Shown in pieces: positions 29,001-34,960 of a stretch of DNA of 64,000 nucleotides. Position numbers and translations under genes: made by a program. The DNA lies in NCBI GenBank assembly GCA_964458705.1, contig CAYWKD010000004.1, positions 45,839-109,838 on the forward strand, read 5' to 3'. Position 1 is the stretch's first letter, and each line of letters begins with the position of its first letter. The stretch comes from JAAUTG01 sp964458705 (GTDB lineage: Bacteria; Bacteroidota; Bacteroidia; Chitinophagales; Saprospiraceae). The notes under the pieces are model-generated. The model ran no database searches, was not told the DNA's origin, and worked only from the letters and a program-made list of their open reading frames with translations.

Positions 29001-30076
29001 TCATTATCTAAAATATATATTGTTTGCGTTTGCTGACTTTTATTTTTACAAGCATCTGTAACTGTCCAAACCCTTTTTACGATCAGTGTATCTTCACTAG
29101 GTAATAATTCATCTTGAAAAGATATTTTAATATTATCAGAATCACAGCCCTCCGAAATATTAGAAGGCTCTCCTGTAATAAGTAAGTCGTTAAAATCTAT
29201 GTTACAATTTAAAGTAGTGTCGCTTGGCACAGAGAAAGTAGGGGCGGTTTCATCAAGCACTTTTATAATCTGTGTATCTACAACAGTATTGCTACATTCA
29301 TCCGTAGCAACCCAAGTTCTAATAATTTGATAAGAACTACAGTTTAGGTCTCCTATCGGCGTCTGAGCTTCATTAAATTGAATATTTACAACTCCATTTC
29401 CAACATCCGTTGCTGTTACTGTCGGTATAGGAGGAATTGTCGCTCCACATGAGATAGTTGTATCTTGAGGGAAATTGACAAAAGTTGGGCTTAGTGTATC
29501 TTTTAAGGAGTAAGTAACTTGAAAATCGGCTGACTTTTCACATTCATCTTCTAACGTGAACGTAACGACAATTGATCCGCAATCATTGAAGGAAGCGGGT
29601 GCATCATTAGAGATATTACTAACACTGCAATCATCAACTGCATTGATAATGATGTCATTTTGTTTGTTAATGACCCAGACTCCAAAATTATTCTCTCCCA
29701 CATATTCAATTACTTCCGAAAGATCAGCATTAGAGGTTGGAGCTGCTGTATCGGGTTCTACTGTAATGGTTTGTGTGTAACTCGCTACATTATTGTTGCC
29801 GTCTCTAATGCTCCAAGTTCGCTCAATAATTCCACCATTGCAAAAACCATTTACCGACGTAGTATCGTCCATTGAGAAAGCAATGAGTAATCCATCACAT
29901 TCATCCTCAACATTTAGAGGCAAAAGAGAAGGTACATTACCCGCACAGACAGCAGTATCTGCTGGTGGGTTTATGAAGACTGGAGCCGTATTGTCAGGGT
30001 TACATTGTGCCGAGGCGGTCTGATAAAGACCCGATATACATACAATACTCAAAAAAAGTTGTAGTGTCTTGTTCAT
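23033..30076 (-). CDS. Giant multidomain secreted protein with T9SS type B (gliding motility-associated) C-terminal domain
   Basis: A predicted surface adhesin of about 2,347 residues. The frame is open from 30178, but the ATG at 30076 gives a clean signal peptide (KTLQLFLSIVCISGLYQ, ending ASAQ), so I start there. In order: about eight HYR-type repeats (pattern APxFxxPxDTTxxCG... DEC), two of them interrupted by a duplicated unknown beta domain; about nine Ig/PKD-like modules (YxWxGPNGYxxxxxNPxIxN... AGxYxVxI); three related modules starting AGxDF/AG; one cadherin- or Big-like module (VTVNDNF); and the terminal CHU_C/T9SS type B domain (IPSIFTPNEDGINDAF, IFNQWGDEVF, LPDGPYFYVI, GYIMLQR). PorP/SprF and OmpA/PD40 genes follow. 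Its ligand is unknown. Confidence 0.93.
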   Translation of the reverse strand: MNKTLQLFLSIVCISGLYQTASAQCNPDNTAPVFINPPADTAVCAGNVPSLLPLNVEDECDGLLIAFSMDDTTSVNGFCNGGIIERTWSIRDGNNNVASYTQTITVEPDTAAPTSNADLSEVIEYVGENNFGVWVINKQNDIIINAVDDCSVSNISNDAPASFNDCGSIVVTFTLEDECEKSADFQVTYSLKDTLSPTFVNFPQDTTISCGATIPPIPTVTATDVGNGVVNIQFNEAQTPIGDLNCSSYQIIRTWVATDECSNTVVDTQIIKVLDETAPTFSVPSDTTLNCNIDFNDLLITGEPSNISEGCDSDNIKISFQDELLPSEDTLIVKRVWTVTDACKNKSQQTQTIYILDNEAPSFVVPTDVTVDCGEVVDLNITGRPTMVMDNCDTMPDINYEDVFSSGDCASGGAIQRVWRVTDDAGNITEQIQRISLDDKIAPTITVPAAEQNLFCDGMLSTNEQFENWVATKGGAVAEDNCTSTENLTWLAYNTGTQNTPTLPEPSCSDDTKIIRQQTVDFIVQDECGNRDTTTATFTLKDEIAPSFAYCPPDTILNVKAGNCEADFPLAAPIVKETCSASVGYYNKSINYPVVSDAPNNRDVVVNEVRLSFPVILSPSFASDSVQLAINLISFDGEQSPEYFNVVAEDGTILGRTNNASAQCGNSETVFTNISADQINQWAGSNSQITFYLQPNILVDQPGRFSINDICGGSSVEATLFFKQLTPSDIRYEYSINDSPKSLFNPPAPVFVNLATGIHTVKYFATDCAGNIDSCSYQATVVDNEPPVIDCPSDTTLGISGNGCSAKYQLPLPLKIKDNCNTDNANEITVPTDSIDALLTFTFDPDLNDYLADDKVFVFENLRPNAISSVTLTISLRADMDNTNGFFIITGDDGIPIMNTTLGQPEVTFGDCSNFSEIKIQLTPETYNSWAADGRIQITAFSNSAIPIPPGGPGDGINPCDPSIVNNNGDSDGVSTMFATLSFDNVQFTYFSEGATEIPMTTINSNNSLPEVEFSAGVTEIFYITQDANANFDTCHFIVTVADTEKPVAICGGTTIAINPSGTFAEVIDATEIDLGSSDNCGIDTMFVTPAIFDCQYEGRDTANVTLNVVDKSGNIATCQAPVRIISEVPEPSYFVPPCGGDTLFLFTNPPMGVGNNVYTYQWTGPNGFISNKSNPIITNITPEKAGSYQVTIKGITGCEATGIVEVAISNTPVTPDLILPSSICADEAVSLRTSVVLENTNVLYQWYSGTEATQTLIGTTNTPSLELGVLPSGIYSYFVIIEVNGCASFPSSPQNLEVVDIPEAIVADPNPPAICEGESIELSTFVVGADLNYRWTGPNGYTANTQNPPIIENATINDAGTYQLIISVGECTSEPANVNINVRPRPAQPVLTYTGSACEGSSITLTMNTTDATAYHWQTPDQSEQVTVQNTLTLNNISTDIAGAWRGYITKAGCDSELSAPLDVLINTNPNLSVSASASPICENNDLQLTASPIIDGATYEWSGPNGYRAVGINPVIENITLEDVGNYTCLITTAAGCTNTATTEVTVEKNIRITGISNSGGVECLTSPTDIKLAVSIFPLDDGTYTYNWEGPNNFTSTDSIATIPNATEASSGNYSVVVTNQAGCRSEKKTTIVSLMDAPAAPSTPTISEATAPPFCEGDVITLTTNNYSGTEVEYTWLTPTGNRTTTVPTLTIQSSDVNDEGEYAVLVRIDGCTSRQSGVTSVKVNAIPTISASSNSPICEGGQLRLETDFIEGATYRWEGPSGLTASGVNPVFPMANPDIHAGTYRVKAILNGCESTQVSVDVLVNEVPTLPVAISNGPICIDNDNAVLRLGVAEVTSTPGANYTWYDGDLELLGSPTTDLIFPINNFSAYTEGVQKFYVEAKLKGCSSGLSQPTQLIFNTIPNNQAFAGDDFIVCQSQSVSLDATQPSIGQGRWTQIGGDTEGVVIANPDDAKTTVSGLEISGTYTFRWTLSNGACGDFSSDDIAIIINPNEAADAGIMIDTCTVNSLQLNATLPTIGTGFWTQGDIQKELGITIENINDPNTIISGLEPGNLYEFTWNITEGTCGESSDVVTVIVSNGLAYAGEDFDECGDGCTNLNATPPPTDFGRWSSENSNITFNSTTDPNTLICGLEIGKNKLIWTTDNGACGDASIDTVIINYQPLALATPDTIITDFASQIEYDVTVNDNFVSEVFTINIVEAPKNGTVEVLEQGFISYQASAFFSGTDAFIYELCTMGCDCSEAIVIVNVGAETACRIPSIFTPNEDGINDAFIIPCLNDTAKFPNNEVIIFNQWGDEVFKQAGYQNNWRGSYNGENLPDGPYFYVINYGDGSKPASGYIMLQR

Positions 30077-30156
30077 AAGAATAATCTGCATGTGCTGTGT
30101 AACAATAAGCGTTGCTTTCAAGACGATATGGGTCGCCTTCGGTAACTTTCTAATTT

Positions 30157-30202
30157 TCTTCGATTGAATAATGTGCATAAAACGGGCTATTTCAATCGAA
30201 GA
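30157..30202. repeat. Perfect 12-bp inverted repeat upstream of the giant adhesin gene
   Basis: TCTTCGATTGAA at 30157-30168 is repeated in reverse complement at 30191-30202 with a 22-base loop. No T run follows on either strand, so it is not a standard terminator. It lies between the small DLH-operon gene and the adhesin start and may be a protein-binding site or a leader structure. Confidence 0.5.
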
Positions 30203-30267
30203 TTATGTTTTGTAGTTCTCATTTTTAGCACTTAAAGGCAGGTTTTGGTTACTGAGATAATAATGAT

Positions 30268-30471
30268 CTAATCCTCTTTGCTAGAAATTTGCTCGAAATC
30301 GTTTTTTTGATCTTTCAACTTCTTATCTTCTACGTTTTCGTTCAGAAATTGATTCACCTTTTCAATATTCATTGTAGAGGATAACTCTCCAAATTTATTG
30401 ATTTCAATGTTTAAACCTTCTAATTCATTGTGTACTTCTGGATAGTCTGATATAGATTTCTTTTTTGACAT
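30268..30471 (-). CDS. Small charged protein of unknown function
   Basis: A 67-residue frame starting MSKKKSISDYPEVHNEL, rich in Glu, Lys, Asp and Asn and poor in aromatic residues. It is predicted to be helical with a disordered C-terminus (NENVEDKKLKDQKNDFEQ). It has no signal peptide or membrane segment. It begins 28 bases after the stop of the dienelactone hydrolase gene on the same strand, preceded by an A-rich stretch (AAAATAT) typical of starts here. This makes it a plausible real gene. No family was recognised. Confidence 0.55.
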   Translation of the reverse strand: MSKKKSISDYPEVHNELEGLNIEINKFGELSSTMNIEKVNQFLNENVEDKKLKDQKNDFEQISSKED

Positions 30472-30499
30472 ATATTTTAAAAGTAAAAACGATTATTAA

Positions 30500-31327
30500 T
30501 TATTTCAACTGCTCTTTTAAGAATGCTAATGCTAGTTTGTTTGCTTCCTGTGCTGCTGCTGCTGTGTATCTAGGACTGCTAGGATTAGCAAAAGCATGAT
30601 CGGCATTGAAAGAGTGAATGCTCATTGCTTTGCCTGAATCCATAACGAAGTTTTTTAATGTATTAGCATATTCTAAAGTGATATGTTGATCTTTTTCTGC
30701 AAATATACCTAGCACGTTTGTTTGAATCTTAGGCAAAGCTCTAGCTGTTTCAATGGGTAAAGCACCATAATATAAAACGCAGCCTGCTGCCTGATCTTCC
30801 AAAAGTAAGGTACTATGAATAGACCAACCACCACCAAAGCACCAACCAATAGTTGCAATATCTGCCGCTTCGCCTGCATAGTTTTTGGCTCCTTTTACAA
30901 TTGCTCTCAATCGCTCTACATCCCTTGATCCTACTAACTTAGAGGCTTCTTCTCGTTTGTCTGCTACACTGCCGTCATAAAGATCAATTGCCATTACTGT
31001 TGTATTTTCTAAACTATCAAATAAGCGCTCCGCCTCTCGCTTAATTTGGTCATTTAAGCCCCACCATTCGTGGAAAACAAATAAAAACTTATTAGAAGGA
31101 TCGGAAGGTTTTAGCGTGTAAGCACTTCCAGTATTTCCATCGGGTGTATCAAAAGTGAGCATTACTCCTTTACCTTTAAAATCAATAGCATCTGGCGTTT
31201 CGTGCTTATCTTGAAAAGTTTTGTCTTCACTTACGTCGGCGACATCCTGTGCAGGTTTTTGATCTGTATTGCAGGCTACAAACAATAAAAATAGAGAAAG
31301 CGTAAGAAGTGATATTATATTTGACAT
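30500..31327 (-). CDS. Dienelactone hydrolase family lipoprotein
   Basis: An alpha/beta-hydrolase of the dienelactone hydrolase family, anchored as a lipoprotein: hydrophobic start with lipobox FVAC (Cys19). The DLH features are visible. FVFHEWWGLND is the oxyanion-region motif, GWCFGGGWS carries the Cys nucleophile (about residue 164), FAEKDQH carries the acid Asp, and FNADHAFAN carries the catalytic His. The true substrate of such periplasmic DLH proteins is usually not known. Length 275 is normal. A small gene follows in the same direction, and the 2-oxoacid dehydrogenase gene is divergent, 56 bases away. Confidence 0.9.
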   Translation of the reverse strand: MSNIISLLTLSLFLLFVACNTDQKPAQDVADVSEDKTFQDKHETPDAIDFKGKGVMLTFDTPDGNTGSAYTLKPSDPSNKFLFVFHEWWGLNDQIKREAERLFDSLENTTVMAIDLYDGSVADKREEASKLVGSRDVERLRAIVKGAKNYAGEAADIATIGWCFGGGWSIHSTLLLEDQAAGCVLYYGALPIETARALPKIQTNVLGIFAEKDQHITLEYANTLKNFVMDSGKAMSIHSFNADHAFANPSSPRYTAAAAQEANKLALAFLKEQLK

Positions 31328-31383
31328 ATAATTGTTTTATTTGATCTTCAACAAAATTACTAATAAATAGTAACATTTGCCTT

Positions 31384-33381
31384 ATGACCACAGCAATAAA
31401 TGCAATCGAGTTTAACCGAAAGCAGTACCCTGACGAACTCCTTTTAGCACTATACCAACAATTGCTTCTACCTAGAATGATAGAGGAAAAAATGTTGATT
31501 TTGCTTCGGCAAGGAAAAATTAGTAAATGGTTCTCTGGTATTGGGCAAGAGGCTATTTCCATAGGAGCAGCTATGGCTCTAGAGACAGACGAGTTTATTT
31601 TTCCAATGCACCGAAATTTGGGAGTTTTTACGACTAGAGATGTGCCAATGCACCGCCTTTTTGCACAGTGGCAGGGCAAAATGTCAGGGTTTACTAAAGG
31701 TAGAGATCGTTCTTTTCATTTTGGCACGATGGAACATCATATTGTGGGTATGATTTCACATTTAGGACCTCAGCTATCACTTGCAGATGGCATTGCACTG
31801 GCTAGTAAACTGGGAGGAGAAGAGAAAGTAACAATTGCTTTTACAGGCGAAGGAGCGACTAGCGAAGGAGAATTTCATGAGGCATTGAATGTTGCGGCTG
31901 TTTGGCAATTGCCCGTCATTTTCATAATCGAAAATAATGGTTATGGACTTTCTACTCCAAGCAGCGAGCAGTATCGCTGTGAATATTTAGCTGATCGGGC
32001 TAAAGGCTATGGTATGGAAGGGTTGGTGATAGATGGCAACAATGTACTAGAAGTGTACGATACTATTAATATGTGGGCAACGAAAATCAGGAAAGTACCA
32101 CAGCCTGTACTAATTGAATGTCAAACTTTTAGAATGCGAGGACATGAGGAGGCTTCTGGTACAAAATACGTTCCAAGAGAACTTATGGAACTTTGGGCTG
32201 CCAAAGACCCAGTCAAAAATTATGAGCAATATCTATTTGATATTGGTTTACTCAAAGAAGAACAAGTTGCTGTGATGCGTGAAAAAATAAAAGAACAAAT
32301 CAATAATGCACTAAAAATTGCTTTTGAGGAAGCTATTCCTGAATCGGCAGAAGAAAAGGAATTAATTGATGTGTATGCACCTTTTGAGTTCGCCATCACC
32401 TCCCCAACTTCTGATAAAAAGACAGAAAAACGTTTCGTAGATGCTATTTCAGACGGACTTAAACAAGCAATGGAAAAGCACGAAAAACTGGTGCTAATGG
32501 GACAAGATATTGCCGATTATGGAGGAGTATTCAAGATAACAGACGGGTTTGTAGAAGCATTTGGGAAAGAGAGAGTGCGAAATACACCACTTTGCGAAAG
32601 TGCAATCATTGGATCAGCACTAGGGCTGAGCCTCAGAGGTTGGAAGGCAATGGTTGAGATGCAGTTTGCAGATTTTGTGACTTGTGGCTTTAATCAGATC
32701 ATCAACAATTTAGCTAAGTTACACTATCGCTGGGGGCAGTCCGCAGATGTGGTGATCCGAATGCCAACAGGCGGCAGCGTGGGTGCTGGTCCCTTTCATT
32801 CTCAAAGCAATGAAGCGTGGTTTACGCACACACCAGGTCTGAAAGTTGTCTATCCATCCAATGTTCATGATGCAAAAGGCTTACTGTTATCTAGTTTTGA
32901 AGACCCCAATCCAGTCTTGTTTTTTGAGCACAAGGCACTCTATCGAAGTTTGACAGACACAATCCCAGATGATTATTACACCACACCTATTGGTAAAGGT
33001 CAAGTTGTACGAACTGGAGAAGAAGCGACCATTATTACTTATGGTCTAGGAGTACACTGGGCTAATGCAATTGTAACTGAGATGGGAGCAGATATTGAAA
33101 TTATTGACTTGAGAAGCCTACAACCCATTGATTATGAGTTGATAGAAAAAAGTGTTAAAAAGACGAATAAAGTATTAATCTTGCATGAAGATACCTTATT
33201 TGGAGGGATCGGTGGAGAAATTGCTGCTCATGTTTCAGAACATCTATTTTTTTATTTGGATGCACCTGTGATGAGAGTGGCTAGTTTAGATACTCCTGTG
33301 CCATTTGCTAAATCGTTAGAAGCTATTTTTCTGCCCGAGCATAGATTGAAAGAGCGACTGAAAGATTTGTTGCAATTTTAG
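31384..33381 (+). CDS. Fused alpha-beta 2-oxoacid dehydrogenase E1 component
   Basis: A thiamine-diphosphate E1 in which alpha and beta subunits form one chain. Residues 1-330 are E1-alpha: FIFPMHRNLG, a ThDP/Mg motif from GEGATSEGEF (about 155) to IIENN (about 185), and RMRGHEEASGTKYVP. Residues about 345-665 are E1-beta: MGQDIADYGGVFKITDGF, RNTPLCESAIIGSALGLSL, MQFADFVTCGFNQI, RMPTGGSVGAGPFHSQSNE with the catalytic His, and the transketolase C domain. The pattern fits branched-chain or pyruvate dehydrogenase E1, and the substrate cannot be fixed from sequence. E2 and E3 genes are absent nearby. Fused E1 of about 660 residues is known in Bacteroidota. Confidence 0.93.
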   Translation: MTTAINAIEFNRKQYPDELLLALYQQLLLPRMIEEKMLILLRQGKISKWFSGIGQEAISIGAAMALETDEFIFPMHRNLGVFTTRDVPMHRLFAQWQGKMSGFTKGRDRSFHFGTMEHHIVGMISHLGPQLSLADGIALASKLGGEEKVTIAFTGEGATSEGEFHEALNVAAVWQLPVIFIIENNGYGLSTPSSEQYRCEYLADRAKGYGMEGLVIDGNNVLEVYDTINMWATKIRKVPQPVLIECQTFRMRGHEEASGTKYVPRELMELWAAKDPVKNYEQYLFDIGLLKEEQVAVMREKIKEQINNALKIAFEEAIPESAEEKELIDVYAPFEFAITSPTSDKKTEKRFVDAISDGLKQAMEKHEKLVLMGQDIADYGGVFKITDGFVEAFGKERVRNTPLCESAIIGSALGLSLRGWKAMVEMQFADFVTCGFNQIINNLAKLHYRWGQSADVVIRMPTGGSVGAGPFHSQSNEAWFTHTPGLKVVYPSNVHDAKGLLLSSFEDPNPVLFFEHKALYRSLTDTIPDDYYTTPIGKGQVVRTGEEATIITYGLGVHWANAIVTEMGADIEIIDLRSLQPIDYELIEKSVKKTNKVLILHEDTLFGGIGGEIAAHVSEHLFFYLDAPVMRVASLDTPVPFAKSLEAIFLPEHRLKERLKDLLQF

Positions 33382-33441
33382 ATAACTAGTTGAGTATAGA
33401 TAGTATCATAAACACTAATGTTTTATTCATACCATATTCAA

Positions 33442-33822
33442 ATGAAGATAGATCATGTGGCCATTTGGGTAAATGACCTTGAAGCGATGTGTATTTTTTA
33501 CAGAAAGTATTTTAAAGTAAAAACTGGAGTGCGTTATCACAATGCTAGCAAGCAATTTACCTCTTATTTTTTGACTTTTGATAGCGGTTGTAGGCTAGAA
33601 CTGATGCACCGTGTTGATATTAAAGATCAAGGCAATGAAGAACGAATCGGTTTAGCGCACTTGGCTATTTCGCTAGGGGGCAAAGTGCAAGTGAATGCAA
33701 TGACGGAACAACTTAGAGCAGATGGATTCAGTGTGATTGGCGAGCCAAGAACGACTGGCGATGGCTATTATGAGAGTGTTATTCTTGACCCAGAAGGCAA
33801 TCGAATAGAGTTAACAGTTTAG
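33442..33822 (+). CDS. VOC-family (glyoxalase/bleomycin-resistance fold) metalloprotein
   Basis: A small vicinal-oxygen-chelate protein. The frame is open from 33418, but the ATG at 33442 begins MKIDHVAIWVNDL, the normal start of the fold, so I use it (126 residues). All four usual metal ligands are visible: His in IDHVAIW, Glu in CRLELMHR, His in GLAHLAISLG, and Glu in GNRIELTV. This complete set matches lactoylglutathione lyase-like and related lyases. The substrate is not evident. It lies 60 bases after the E1 gene and converges on ribD, with a 13-base gap. Confidence 0.85.
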   Translation: MKIDHVAIWVNDLEAMCIFYRKYFKVKTGVRYHNASKQFTSYFLTFDSGCRLELMHRVDIKDQGNEERIGLAHLAISLGGKVQVNAMTEQLRADGFSVIGEPRTTGDGYYESVILDPEGNRIELTV

Positions 33823-33835
33823 AGCATAGGATATT

Positions 33836-34861
33836 TCAATTGTAGTACAAGGCTAGGTTATCCTCTCTTATTCTTTGAGAGCTAGTAGGTTCAATAGGTA
33901 AAGTTGGAGCTTTGATGCCACTATCTAAAGACTTAGGACTTGTAAATACTCTAGCTTCATCCCAAAAACCTTTATTAATAAAACTTTGAAGTAATCTTGC
34001 ACCACCTTCGACTAAAAGAATACCAATTTTTTCTGATAGTAGTTGCTCAAAAAAGCGATCAAAGAAAGTCTCATCAAAAGGTATATTTACATAATGAGTC
34101 TGTTGAAAGACCTGCTGTTGAACCCTTTCACTAAACACAATAGTCTTTGAACTATCATCCAGCAAATTTGCAGATGCTACTAATCTTCCTGTCCGGTCTA
34201 TAACAATTCGGATAGGTGATTTTCCAAAGTACAGGCGATTGCTCAATCTAGGATTGTCAATAATAGCAGTATTTGTACCGACTAAAATACCATCCGCTTC
34301 GCTACGCCATTTATGCACTAGCCGTTTTGACAGCGAATTGGTCAGCCAGACTTGCTTATTGAGTCTTCCGATGAATCCGTCTTTGCTTTTAGCATATTTT
34401 AGTATAATATAGGGTCTATTTTTTTGTACCAGTACAGTCCTTGCTTTGACCAATTCTTCTCCTTGTTTTTTTAATACTCCAGTTTGTACGTCCACTCCTT
34501 GATCTCTTAGTATTTGTACCCCTTTTCCATTTACACTCGGCGTGGCATCCAAAGCTGAAATAATGACTTTTGGAATCTTTGTTCTAAGAATCAAATCGGT
34601 GCAAGCAGGTGTTTTACCATAGAAGCAGCAAGGCTCTAGTGACACATAGATTGTTGAAAATGGCAATAAATACTTCAAATGTTTAGGAACACTATTGACT
34701 GCGTTTACTTCTGCATGAGCCTGACCATAGGCTCCATGATACCCTTCCCCGATGATACGTCCTTCATATACGACCACGGCACCCACCATTGGGTTGGGCG
34801 AGACACTACCCGCTCCTATTTTTGCTAGATCGAAGCAGCGTTGCATAAAATATTCTGTCAC
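33836..34861 (-). CDS. ribD: Bifunctional riboflavin biosynthesis deaminase/reductase RibD
   Basis: Two consecutive steps of riboflavin synthesis: deamination of diaminohydroxyphosphoribosylaminopyrimidine and reduction of the ribosyl side chain. The N-terminal CMP/dCMP-deaminase domain (1-145) shows the zinc site His49-Ala-Glu51 and EPCCFYGKTPAC (Cys78, Cys87), with SPNPMVGAVVV before it. The reductase domain (150-341) shows LKYAKSKDGFIG, SDGILVGTNTAIIDNPRL and LLVEGGARLLQSF, all typical. Length 341 is normal. No other rib gene is adjacent, which is common for ribD in this phylum. Confidence 0.95.
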   Translation of the reverse strand: MTEYFMQRCFDLAKIGAGSVSPNPMVGAVVVYEGRIIGEGYHGAYGQAHAEVNAVNSVPKHLKYLLPFSTIYVSLEPCCFYGKTPACTDLILRTKIPKVIISALDATPSVNGKGVQILRDQGVDVQTGVLKKQGEELVKARTVLVQKNRPYIILKYAKSKDGFIGRLNKQVWLTNSLSKRLVHKWRSEADGILVGTNTAIIDNPRLSNRLYFGKSPIRIVIDRTGRLVASANLLDDSSKTIVFSERVQQQVFQQTHYVNIPFDETFFDRFFEQLLSEKIGILLVEGGARLLQSFINKGFWDEARVFTSPKSLDSGIKAPTLPIEPTSSQRIREDNLALYYN

Positions 34862-34901
34862 TTTCAGCTTATGTTGAATTTAAAAAGAAAAGTGATTAGT
34901 A

Positions 34902-34947
34902 TTCCAAGTATCAGACCTATTGATATCAATACATCTGATACTTGGAA
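34902..34947 (-). terminator. Long perfect cruciform after the M1 peptidase gene
   Basis: A 14-bp perfect inverted repeat (34902-34915 with 34934-34947) encloses, after a two-base mismatch, a further palindrome TATTGATATCAATA (34918-34931) with the same centre. It starts 14 bases after the M1 peptidase stop. On the minus strand a CTTTTCTTTTT tract follows about 10 bases later, so it probably terminates that gene. Confidence 0.6.
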
Positions 34948-34960
34948 CTTGAGTTCTGCA

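Noticed and set aside
30077..30178. Thirty-four extra N-terminal codons of the giant adhesin
   Set aside because: They would bury the clear signal peptide inside the protein and overlap the inverted repeat; the ATG at 30076 is the better start.
31227..31679. A 150-codon minus-strand frame overlapping the fused E1 and the DLH start
   Set aside because: It overlaps two well-supported genes in other frames and has no motif.
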